Source of the DNA: Cyanobacteria bacterium UBA8803
GTDB lineage: Bacteria; Cyanobacteriota; Cyanobacteriia; Cyanobacteriales; Coleofasciculaceae
DNA: 9,071 nt
NCBI GenBank assembly: GCA_003505715.1
Contig: DNXU01000085.1
Span: 459-9,529 of the forward strand
Direction: 5' to 3'
The notes under the pieces were generated by a model. That model searched no databases and had not been told where the DNA came from. It saw nothing but the letters and a program-made list of their open reading frames with translations. How positions within the stretch are numbered: the first letter of the stretch is position 1; each line of letters starts with the position of its first letter. Below, piece by piece: positions 1 to 6,498 of this stretch. A program made the position numbers and the translations under genes.

Positions 1-1
1 T

Positions 2-97
2 TTAGCTGGCAATGGCGAGGTGCTTACTCCTGTTGCGTATGATGTTAAGTTTATTTATCAGTTTATTCATCACAATTTAACCCTGTTTTTGAGCTAA
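2..97 (+). CDS. 3' end of an unidentified gene (partial)
   Basis: Frame 2 is open from the window edge to a TAA at 95-97 and would encode the last 31 residues of a protein (LAGNGEVLTPVAYDVKF... ending HHNLTLFLS). The mixed composition looks like real protein, and a GC-rich hairpin follows 11 nt after the stop, as at a gene end. I do not recognise the family. An open run of 31 codons is not statistically strong, so this could be chance. Frame 1 stops at codon 14 and frame 3 at once, so no other frame offers a better gene end. Confidence 0.42.
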   Translation, partial: LAGNGEVLTPVAYDVKFIYQFIHHNLTLFLS

Positions 98-108
98 TCT
101 AAATTGCC

Positions 109-134
109 CCCCTCTCCCAAAGTTGGGAGAGGGG
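109..134. repeat. GC-rich palindromic hairpin repeat
   Basis: CCCCTCTCCCAA and TTGGGAGAGGGG are a perfect 12-bp inverted repeat separated only by AG; in practice the stem is about 10 bp with an AAAGTT loop. It is followed by CTGGGGGTGAGGGC. This sequence type recurs between genes in many bacterial genomes, including cyanobacteria (general knowledge, not searched here). Placed after the partial gene, it could stop transcription or protect a 3' end, but it has no T-tract, so it is called a repeat. Confidence 0.6.
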
Positions 135-168
135 CTGGGGGTGAGGGCAAAGGATTGATCTGCTCTCA

Positions 169-200
169 TTGACATCCTCCCCATGTTAACTACCTACAAT
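169..200 (+). promoter_or_regulatory. Candidate sigma70-type promoter of hslO
   Basis: TTGACA at 169-174 is a perfect -35 consensus and TACAAT at 195-200 is a good -10. The spacer is 20 nt, longer than the preferred 17, which weakens the call. TATGTT at 211-216 is an alternative -10 that would need no good -35. Transcription from TACAAT would begin about 30 nt before the hslO start codon. The -35 lies inside a 14-bp match to the IS end at 6499-6512, so it may derive from a mobile element. Confidence 0.35.
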
Positions 201-236
201 AGGAAGTGACTATGTTAAGAAGTGTAAGGGTTTTTC

Positions 237-1136
237 ATGGCTGATCAGTTAATTCGCGCTACAGCGGCAGAGGGGGGCATTCGAGCTGTTGGCGTTATCA
301 CGACCCGCCTCACCGAAGAAGCCCGACGGCGTCACCAGCTCTCCTATGTCGCCACTGCTGCCCTAGGCCGTACTATGTCTGCGGGACTGTTACTGGCTTC
401 TAGTATGAAGCGAGAAGGGTCGCGGGTCAATATTCGCATCAAGGGTGACGGTCCTTTGGGTGGGATTCTCATCGATGCCGGATTAGATGGAACAGTAAGA
501 GGTTATGTGGAAAACTCCACAGTTGAACTACCACCCAATGAGCGAGGCAAACTAGATGTAGGCAGAGCGGTAGGTAACGATGGTTACCTCTATGTAGTTA
601 GAGATGTTGGCTACGGCTATCCCTATTCCAGTACGGTCGAGTTAGTTTCCGGGGAAATTGGCGATGATATTGCTCACTACCTGGTGACATCCGAGCAAAC
701 TCCGTCAGCATTGATTGTCGGGGTGTTTGTTGGGGCAGAGGGCGTTACAGCATCTGGGGGCATCTTGATTCAAGTCTTACCCAAGGCAGCTCGAGATGAA
801 GCCTTGGTAAAAATTCTGGAATCTCGCATGGCTAAGCTGTCGGGATTTACTCCCCTATTGCAGGAAGGTAAGACACTGCCAGAGATGTTTGAGCAATTGC
901 TAGGTGATATGGACTTGACGATCCTGCCAGACGTTCACCTAGTACGTTTTCATTGCGGTTGCTCTTTCAATCGCGTTTTGGGGGCTTTGAAAATGCTGGG
1001 TGAAGCAGAACTTCAGGATATGATTGAAAAAGATGAAGGAGCCGAAGCCACTTGCCATTTCTGTGGAGAAGTTTACCAAGCCAGTTCCGCTGAACTAGCA
1101 CAGTTGATTGAAGATTTGCGAGCCGAGTCTGTTTGA
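237..1136 (+). CDS. hslO: Hsp33 redox-regulated molecular chaperone
   Basis: Hsp33 is a cytoplasmic holdase. Oxidation of its zinc-bound cysteines, together with unfolding, switches it on to bind unfolding proteins during oxidative and heat stress. The 299 residues match the usual family length. Residues 1 to about 230 form the chaperone core, with DQLIRA near the start and the conserved segment RIKGDGPLGG at 67-76. The C-terminal redox switch is intact: CxC at C240/C242 and CxxC at C273/C276, the four zinc ligands. The ATG at 237 is preceded by TAAGGG six bases upstream, a fair ribosome binding site, and the MADQLIRATA start fits the family. It appears monocistronic: a terminator-like hairpin and a repeat array separate it from the next gene. 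Nothing looks broken. In a phototroph this would guard against photosynthetic oxidants (inference). Confidence 0.97.
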   Translation: MADQLIRATAAEGGIRAVGVITTRLTEEARRRHQLSYVATAALGRTMSAGLLLASSMKREGSRVNIRIKGDGPLGGILIDAGLDGTVRGYVENSTVELPPNERGKLDVGRAVGNDGYLYVVRDVGYGYPYSSTVELVSGEIGDDIAHYLVTSEQTPSALIVGVFVGAEGVTASGGILIQVLPKAARDEALVKILESRMAKLSGFTPLLQEGKTLPEMFEQLLGDMDLTILPDVHLVRFHCGCSFNRVLGALKMLGEAELQDMIEKDEGAEATCHFCGEVYQASSAELAQLIEDLRAESV

Positions 1137-1156
1137 TGAGAACCGACTTTCTAGAT

Positions 1157-1180
1157 GCCTTCTAGAACTCAAGGCTTTTT
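1157..1180 (+). terminator. Weak intrinsic terminator after hslO
   Basis: GCCTT (1157-1161) pairs with AAGGC (1171-1175) around a 9-nt loop and is followed directly by TTTTT (1176-1180). The stem is only 5 bp, so efficiency is doubtful. The loop overlaps one of two TTCTAGA copies (1149-1155 and 1160-1166), which could form a competing stem. It sits 20 nt after the hslO stop. Confidence 0.4.
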
Positions 1181-1297
1181 GGGTAATGGGTAATTAGTAA
1201 TCTTACAACAAGCTGGGTTTTTACCAATTACCCATTACCCATTACCAATCACCCATTACCCATTACCCATTACCCATTACCCATTACCCATTACCAG
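1180..1297. repeat. Heptanucleotide tandem array (TTACCCA)n with inverted arm
   Basis: Eleven head-to-tail 7-bp units run from 1221 to 1297. Seven are exactly TTACCCA; the variants are TTACCAA (twice), TCACCCA and TTACCAG. Three units in the opposite orientation lie at 1180-1200 (TGGGTAA, TGGGTAA, TTAGTAA). The 21 bases at 1180-1200 are complementary to 1221-1241 at 20 of 21 positions, giving a long stem with a 20-nt loop. This resembles the short tandemly repeated repetitive (STRR) heptads described in filamentous cyanobacteria. It fills most of the gap after hslO. The rest of the gap, 1298-1461, has no gene apart from a possible leader peptide at 1399. Confidence 0.9.
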
Positions 1298-1398
1298 ACT
1301 ATAAAGTAGTATTGTCCCCGTCCGGATGGCACTGGATAAAACCGGAATATTGCCCCATGAAATGCTCACGGTAGCTTTTTCTGTCTGGGGGGAGTAGG

Positions 1399-1443
1399 AT
1401 GACAACAACTGAGGGTGCGTCCAGCCCACAGAATGAGGTGTAG
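1399..1443 (+). other. Short leader ORF upstream of the repeat protein
   Basis: An ATG at 1399 opens a 14-codon ORF (MTTTEGASSPQNEV, stop TAG at 1441-1443). It is preceded by the purine-rich run GGGGGGAGTAGG, which would be a strong ribosome binding site. It is in the same frame as the 670-residue gene starting at 1462, separated by TAG and a later in-frame TGA (1456-1458). It could be a translated leader, or the decayed former N-terminus of the downstream protein, or chance. Nothing else recognisable was found between 1298 and 1461. Confidence 0.25.
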
Positions 1444-1461
1444 CAAGTGGTGGAGTGAGTT

Positions 1462-3474
1462 ATGACCAGAAATCGAGAAATGCCTGACCCTTGGTCTGGC
1501 TCGCCGTCTTCACAACCCAGTCAGGTTAAGGGCTGGCATCCTGGGGGACAACCTGCCCCTGCCAATCAGGCAGTTCCGCAACAAGTAGCTACATCCACAG
1601 TTTCAGCCTCCCCACCCACCAAGCAGCCTCAGGAGCGTCGGCGGAAATTTACCCTCAGATGGCCGTTCTGGGCTGTTGTAGCCATACTAACTTCCGGCGG
1701 GGTAGGATTTGCATCAGTCGCACTGCTGTTAAAGTTACCCGCCGTTCCTAATTGCCCCGCTATCTTTTGGCCGACAGCTTCGGCGTCGATACGCATGTAT
1801 TGCGCCCAGCTTGCAGCAAACAAACAAACAGTAGATGATTTATTAGAAGCAATTGCCCTAGTTGAGGCGTTACCGGAAACTCATCCCTTGCGTCCGGAAA
1901 TTAATCGCTATACCGAACAGTGGTCTCTCGATATCTTGAAAATTGGAGAGGAAAAGTTCCAAGCAGGTCAGCTAAGTGAAGCGATTAAGATTGCCAAACG
2001 CATTCCCGCTCAATCTAAAGCTTCTCAGATTGTAGAAGATCGTATCGAACTTTGGCAGACAACCTGGGCTAAGGCAGAAACAATTTATGAAAAAGCAGAG
2101 GAACAGCTAAGGCAGTCAAACTGGAATCAGGCGTTTAGAGAAGCAGTGCGGCTCACCTCAGTAGACAATAAGTACTGGGCTAGTGTTAAGTACAATCAAC
2201 TTGTAGATTTAATTCAGATCGCCCGCGAAGCCAGCCAGCAGCTTGACAAAGCTTATCAGCTCAGTAAAAGCAATCGGGTAGAGGATATCTTGGCAGCGAT
2301 TAAGGAAGCCGAGAAAATCTCTCCTAAAAGTTTTGCTTACAAAGAAGCTCAGGATTTGATTGCTGATTGTGGTAATAAGTTGCTCAAGCTGGCAAAGAAC
2401 CGACTGGAGCAACGCAATTGGCAAGGCGTTCTAGAAATTGCCAATAAAATTCCCGATAGCCTGAAATTAGCAGAAGCAAAATCTGATTTGATTGATTTGG
2501 CCAATGGTTTATCTCGCGCTTCATCCGGCACAATTGCAGATTTAGAAGCAGCGATCGCTTCTGTCAAAAAACTTGGCTCAGAACGTCCCTTTTACAATGA
2601 AGGCCAGGAATTGATCAACCGCTGGCAGCGAGAAGTTGAGGATGTGGCTCGACTAGAGAAGGCAAGAACTTTAGCCAGTTCAGGAGTGACGAGCGACATC
2701 AGGTCAGCCATTGCTGAAGCTCAGCAAATTCCTCAGGTGAATCCCCGCTATCAGGAAGCACGGCAAGCCATTAGCCGCTGGACTAGTCAAGTTGAAACTA
2801 TTGAAGATCGACCCTATCTCGACCGAGCCAACCAAATTGCCAGTTTGGGCGGGGAAACATCATTGCAAGAAGCCATTCAAGAAGCCCGTCGGATTGCTCC
2901 AGGCCGTGCCCTTTACCAGGAAGCGCAAACGAAAATTAGGGAGTGGACGAGCGCGATCCAGCGTATGCAAGACCAGCCTTACCTAGACCAAGCTCGCACG
3001 CTAGCCAATTCTGGCAATATTCCTAATGCCATCAGTGCTGCCCAACAGATTAAACCCGGAAGAACCCTCTACGGTGAGGCACAAAACAATATCCGACGCT
3101 GGCAAATCGAAATTGAGGGTCAACAGCGCTTGCAGGAAGCTTACCAAGCCGCCAATCCTGGCACGCCGGAAGCCCTTTCCTCTGCCATTCGCACGGCCAG
3201 ACAAGTTCCCAGTGGGGCTAAAGTAAGAGGGGATGCCCTAACAGCTGCCAATCGCTGGAGCTATCAACTATTATCCCTGGCACAAGACCGCTCGTCATTT
3301 AATGTAGCTGAAGCGATCGCGATCGCAAAAATGATTCCCTCCGGCACCGAAGCTTATGAAGCTGCCCAACAACAAATTCAGGCATGGCAAAGGAGTTTAG
3401 AACCCGTACCTGTACCTTCAACCTTGGAATTGTCTCCTCCTAGTAGCGATACTCAATCAACAGAGTCTCAATAA
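1462..3474 (+). CDS. Single-pass membrane protein with ~11 degenerate helical repeats
   Basis: I recognise a conserved cyanobacterial type of hypothetical protein but no function. The 670 residues divide as follows. Residues 1-63 are rich in Pro, Gln and Ser and probably disordered. ERRRK at 58-62 precedes one hydrophobic helix at about 66-90, which predicts a cytoplasmic N-terminus and a periplasmic or lumenal C-terminal domain. C98 and C114 flank an IFWPTASAS segment and could form a disulfide. From about 125 to 650 there are about eleven repeats of 50-65 residues built on AIxxAxxIxPxxxxYxEAQxxIxxW, the clearest ending NRW, SRW, REW, RRW and QAW. A Pro/Ser-rich tail (PVPVPS...) ends the protein. 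A TPR-like or other alpha-solenoid scaffold is plausible. The ATG at 1462 has GGAG six bases upstream. The gene carries three HIP1 sites (2551, 3313, 3319), so it is probably resident. It converges on the next gene. Confidence 0.85.
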   Translation: MTRNREMPDPWSGSPSSQPSQVKGWHPGGQPAPANQAVPQQVATSTVSASPPTKQPQERRRKFTLRWPFWAVVAILTSGGVGFASVALLLKLPAVPNCPAIFWPTASASIRMYCAQLAANKQTVDDLLEAIALVEALPETHPLRPEINRYTEQWSLDILKIGEEKFQAGQLSEAIKIAKRIPAQSKASQIVEDRIELWQTTWAKAETIYEKAEEQLRQSNWNQAFREAVRLTSVDNKYWASVKYNQLVDLIQIAREASQQLDKAYQLSKSNRVEDILAAIKEAEKISPKSFAYKEAQDLIADCGNKLLKLAKNRLEQRNWQGVLEIANKIPDSLKLAEAKSDLIDLANGLSRASSGTIADLEAAIASVKKLGSERPFYNEGQELINRWQREVEDVARLEKARTLASSGVTSDIRSAIAEAQQIPQVNPRYQEARQAISRWTSQVETIEDRPYLDRANQIASLGGETSLQEAIQEARRIAPGRALYQEAQTKIREWTSAIQRMQDQPYLDQARTLANSGNIPNAISAAQQIKPGRTLYGEAQNNIRRWQIEIEGQQRLQEAYQAANPGTPEALSSAIRTARQVPSGAKVRGDALTAANRWSYQLLSLAQDRSSFNVAEAIAIAKMIPSGTEAYEAAQQQIQAWQRSLEPVPVPSTLELSPPSSDTQSTESQ

Positions 3475-3490
3475 AAAAACACCATTCTCA

Positions 3491-3515
3491 GTAGGGCGGT
3501 TGAAACCGCACCTAC
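3491..3515. terminator. Hairpin between convergent genes, possible bidirectional terminator
   Basis: GTAGG-GCGGT-TGAA-ACCGC-A-CCTAC folds into a 10-bp stem with a four-base loop and one bulged A. It lies 16 nt past the stop of the plus-strand gene and 36 nt past the stop of the minus-strand gene, filling the 77-bp convergent gap. On the plus strand it is preceded by an AAAAAA run (3473-3478), which reads as a T run for minus-strand transcripts leaving the hairpin. That fits termination of the GH57 gene best. The hairpin is also the variable tip of the repeat at 3511-3542. Confidence 0.5.
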
Positions 3516-3542
3516 AGATATTATGGGTGTTTAACCGGACAT
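3511..3542 (-). repeat. Interspersed 3'-end repeat, copy A
   Basis: Read on the minus strand these 32 bases begin ATGTCCGGTTAAACACCC and are identical to 8953-8984 on the plus strand. This copy starts 9 nt after the TAA of the GH57 gene, in that gene's orientation, and runs into the hairpin at 3491-3515. An exact 32-bp match cannot be chance. It looks like a REP-like or small non-autonomous repeat that sits at gene 3' ends. Confidence 0.85.
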
Positions 3543-3551
3543 GATATCACT

Positions 3552-6203
3552 TTATAACTGACTCAACCAAGGACTCACCTCTACTCGCAGCTTTTGACCG
3601 AACTGGAGCAAGTGGCGCAGCTGGAGGGTATCCCAACAGGTTTTAGCAGGCCACTGGGCACCATTCCCCTTATCATTCTCTTCAGAAAGAGACTCAGATG
3701 ACATTCCCTGTCGGTACAGGGGATCTATGTAGCTGTGTAAATAGTTGAAGTAGAGTTCCTGGCAACGGTCGAGAGATAAACCTAGGTGCAGCTGATTTCC
3801 TAACTCAATCAAGCGTTCAATCCGGTGCAGATCCCCCGCTAAAGCCTCTGGGTTGGCATCGTTGAGCACCTGCCACAGCGATCGCCAAATTAATTTCTCC
3901 AAAATGGGTTTAGCATTCAGGATATTCAGGTGGCATCGCAGATGATTGGCTTCGGTGGCGATCGCTTCCAATTCGGCCACATGACTTAAAACCATCTGGG
4001 GATCGCTGTTTTCTGAGTCCAGTACCCTGATGTAATGGAGACAGCGGTTGGAGAGGGCGATTTCTGCTGCGACTTGTAACTCCTGCGGTACAGGCAATTC
4101 ATCCCGCTGGAAGGCCATCAACACGCCGTAATTATCCCGGTACATCTGAGTATACAGCTGATTAAGCCTGCTCAAAGTTTCCTGACTCAACAGCTGCATA
4201 ATCCGATGCCGTTCCTCGGCAAACAAGTTTTGCAAGCTAAAGGAATCATTGTTAAACAACTGAGTCATGGCCAAAATCGCATGAGCAGCACTGGCTTGCT
4301 TGAGAGCTTCAAAGAGCTTATCTTTAAGTGTGCTGTAAGCCCGACGCCCAGTAAAGGGTTGAATGCAGCAGTGGAAGTCCCAGCCGCCTAGATGCAGTAC
4401 GGCAAATACTAGATGGGTGCTTTCCCAGGTAATTGCAGAAATCAGCCGCAGTTGACCCACCCCTAAAGTTAATGCTCCCAGCCGTTGCAACTGGTAATCT
4501 AGCTGATGGGCTTCGTAGCAGTAGGCTTGTTCTTGTTGGGCATAGCTGGTAAATAGGGAGCTGATGGCGTAGTGGGCAGCGACTTGCTTAAAGCTGATTT
4601 GTGCCGATAACACCAGATGGCGGTACACTTCAGCACCTGTTTTAAAGAAATCCACATTACTTGGTGCTAGTTCGAGGCGATCGCGAAACTCTTGTTCGAG
4701 TTGCACGCCAGCCACCTCCGCAGCTAATTCTACAGCCCGTGCCGCATAGCGCAGAATCTGCACGCCTTCGGGACGGGATATTTCATCAAAGAACCAGCCG
4801 CAACTGGTGTACATCAGGAGTGCGTGCCGCTGCATTTCCAGCAGGCGCAGGAGATCGATCTGTTCGGTTGGGTTAAGGCTTCTAATAACGTGCCGATCCA
4901 GAAAATTCTCCACATTTTCCGCAGAGCGATCGAGAATCACTTTAATATAGTCATCCCGTGCCGCCCAGGGATCGCGGAAAAACTCGGAACCGACTTCCTC
5001 GTAAACCTCAATTAAGCGATCGCGCAACCAATTAAGAGCATCTCGCAGGGGACGCCGCCACTTCTGATGCCAGCCACCGCCACCGCCACAGCCGCAGTCT
5101 TCCTGCCAGCGGTTAACCCCGTGGGCGCAACTCCAAGCGGTTACTGGTTTAAGAATAACTTCCCAGGTAGGAGGACTGATGCTCAGGTAATGACCGAAAT
5201 TAGTTACCGTCCAGTGGCGATAGGGAAAATCTTGGGTAAAGGCATGAGCAATACACATCTCGGTATGGCGTTTGTGATGCCCGAAGGTTTCCCCATCAGT
5301 GGCAACGCTGATTAACTGAGATTTACGGTGATCCCCGCGCACGGCTAGACCTAAGCGACCGACAAAACGTTCAGAACTGTTGAGTACGTCGTTAAAGCCC
5401 ATATCTCTGGAGATCGGGCCGTCATAGAAAAAGATATCGATGAATTCGCCATTAGCTAGGAAACACCGATAGGGTCGTGTGGGATCGATTTGAGAACCAC
5501 CAACTTCATGCCATTGGGGATCGGAATCGTTTTCCGTGGGGATCGGACGGCAGCGTTCGGCTTGGGAGGGAGCCAGGATGGTAAATTTGATCCCCTCTGC
5601 AACTAACGCTTCTAAAGTTGCATAGTCTACAGCAGTTTCCGCCAGCCACATGCCTTCGGGATCGCGACCGAAACGGGAACGGAATTCTGCTTTCCCCCAG
5701 CGGATTTGAGTATATTTGTCCCGTTCGTTGGCTAAAGGCAAGATGATGTGGTTGTAAACTTGGGCGATCGCGTTACCGTGGCCGTTGAGGCGATCGCAGC
5801 TTTTGCGGTCTGCGTCAAGAATGCGCTGATATACTTCCAAATCGTGACGCTCTAACCAAGACATGAGCGTTGGACCAATGTTGAAGCTCAAATATTCATA
5901 GTTATTGACGATCTCCACAACTTCACCGCAACCATTGACCACTCGGGCAAAGGCATTGGGGCGATAGCATTCGTAGTGAATCCTTTCATTCCAGTCGTGA
6001 AAGGGCGCAGCAGAAGGCTGACGCTCGATCGTGTCCAGGTAAGGGTTTTCACGGGGCGGCTGGTAGAAATGACCGTGAACGGTTATATAGACACCTGTAG
6101 CCGTCCGCAGGGGATCGTATACGATCCCCGCATCGTCTTTCAATTCTGCAATGGCATCCATTGCCGCAGCTTGTGAAGCTGGAAGTTCAGCAGCAGAAGT
6201 CAT
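3552..6203 (-). CDS. GH57-type glycoside hydrolase with DUF3536 C-terminal region
   Basis: GH57 enzymes are retaining alpha-glucan-active hydrolases or transferases (amylase, 4-alpha-glucanotransferase, branching enzyme). The DUF3536 branch has, to my knowledge, no assigned substrate. Numbering is from the upstream TTG at 6221 (889 residues). The N-terminal GH57 fold holds HGHFYQPPREN (49-59); WLAETAVD at 192-199 with E195 as the likely nucleophile; and ATDGETFGHH at 307-316 with D309 as the likely acid/base. A glycine-rich CGCGGGGGW lies at 376-384, and the helical C-terminal half follows. I prefer the ATG at 6201-6203 (residue 7, giving 883 residues) because GGTGAT lies just upstream, whereas the TTG has no visible ribosome site. 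No signal peptide or membrane helix is visible, so it is probably cytoplasmic, with glycogen or another alpha-glucan as a possible substrate. Six HIP1 sites mark it as resident. Confidence 0.92.
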   Translation of the reverse strand: MTSAAELPASQAAAMDAIAELKDDAGIVYDPLRTATGVYITVHGHFYQPPRENPYLDTIERQPSAAPFHDWNERIHYECYRPNAFARVVNGCGEVVEIVNNYEYLSFNIGPTLMSWLERHDLEVYQRILDADRKSCDRLNGHGNAIAQVYNHIILPLANERDKYTQIRWGKAEFRSRFGRDPEGMWLAETAVDYATLEALVAEGIKFTILAPSQAERCRPIPTENDSDPQWHEVGGSQIDPTRPYRCFLANGEFIDIFFYDGPISRDMGFNDVLNSSERFVGRLGLAVRGDHRKSQLISVATDGETFGHHKRHTEMCIAHAFTQDFPYRHWTVTNFGHYLSISPPTWEVILKPVTAWSCAHGVNRWQEDCGCGGGGGWHQKWRRPLRDALNWLRDRLIEVYEEVGSEFFRDPWAARDDYIKVILDRSAENVENFLDRHVIRSLNPTEQIDLLRLLEMQRHALLMYTSCGWFFDEISRPEGVQILRYAARAVELAAEVAGVQLEQEFRDRLELAPSNVDFFKTGAEVYRHLVLSAQISFKQVAAHYAISSLFTSYAQQEQAYCYEAHQLDYQLQRLGALTLGVGQLRLISAITWESTHLVFAVLHLGGWDFHCCIQPFTGRRAYSTLKDKLFEALKQASAAHAILAMTQLFNNDSFSLQNLFAEERHRIMQLLSQETLSRLNQLYTQMYRDNYGVLMAFQRDELPVPQELQVAAEIALSNRCLHYIRVLDSENSDPQMVLSHVAELEAIATEANHLRCHLNILNAKPILEKLIWRSLWQVLNDANPEALAGDLHRIERLIELGNQLHLGLSLDRCQELYFNYLHSYIDPLYRQGMSSESLSEENDKGNGAQWPAKTCWDTLQLRHLLQFGQKLRVEVSPWLSQL

Positions 6204-6304
6204 GGGATCACCAAATTCCAAAGAACTAGTAAGACGCCTTTGCTCTCCTACCCATTTTTTTGATGAGTTAGGGATGCAAAACGATTCGTGACATCAATAT
6301 CGGT

Positions 6305-6332
6305 CGTATAGGTGAGTGAGATCACCCAAGAA
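6305..6332 (-). promoter_or_regulatory. Tentative promoter of the GH57 gene with an inverted repeat in its spacer
   Basis: On the minus strand TTCTTG (6332-6327) and TATACG (6310-6305) are 16 nt apart. Both are imperfect matches to consensus. The spacer contains GGTGA/TCACC (6311-6315 and 6322-6326), an inverted repeat that could be an operator. This is the best candidate I see in 6204-6498. That 295-bp stretch otherwise holds no gene, only the direct repeat at 6458-6489. Low confidence. Confidence 0.2.
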
Positions 6333-6457
6333 GGACAGAAACCTGTAGCGGTAATAAATCTAACCAGCCGTTAAAGTTGCTTTTAAGGGTGAGAGGTGCG
6401 AAAGTTTTGACTCATTAGTTTTATTCAACCGCAAAATTTAGCTCAGATCGGCGGCAG

Positions 6458-6489
6458 TTCATGGAACTTGCGGTAAATTCATGGAACTT
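6458..6489. repeat. Direct repeat TTCATGGAACTT, two copies 20 bp apart
   Basis: TTCATGGAACTT occurs at 6458-6469 and again at 6478-6489, a period of 20 bp, about two helical turns. The core TTCATGGAA is nearly self-complementary. The pair begins 10 bp outside the IS right end, inside the sequence that would act as guide for an omega RNA. It could be a paired operator for the GH57 gene or a small duplication near the insertion. Confidence 0.55.
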
Positions 6490-6498
6490 AATTGCACT

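Noticed and set aside
1221..1297. Regular repeat array considered as CRISPR
   Set aside because: The unit is 7 bp with no spacers and no cas genes nearby. It is a simple heptad tandem repeat.
5067..5315. 82-codon plus-strand ORF within the GH57 gene
   Set aside because: Antisense to the glycine-rich region of GH57. The Ala/Thr-rich start (MPATATATAAVF) is simply the complement of that codon run.
6204..6498. Possible small gene in the gap before the GH57 gene
   Set aside because: The candidate starts I checked (for example ATGCAAAACGATTCGTGA) stop within a few codons. No coding signal was seen.
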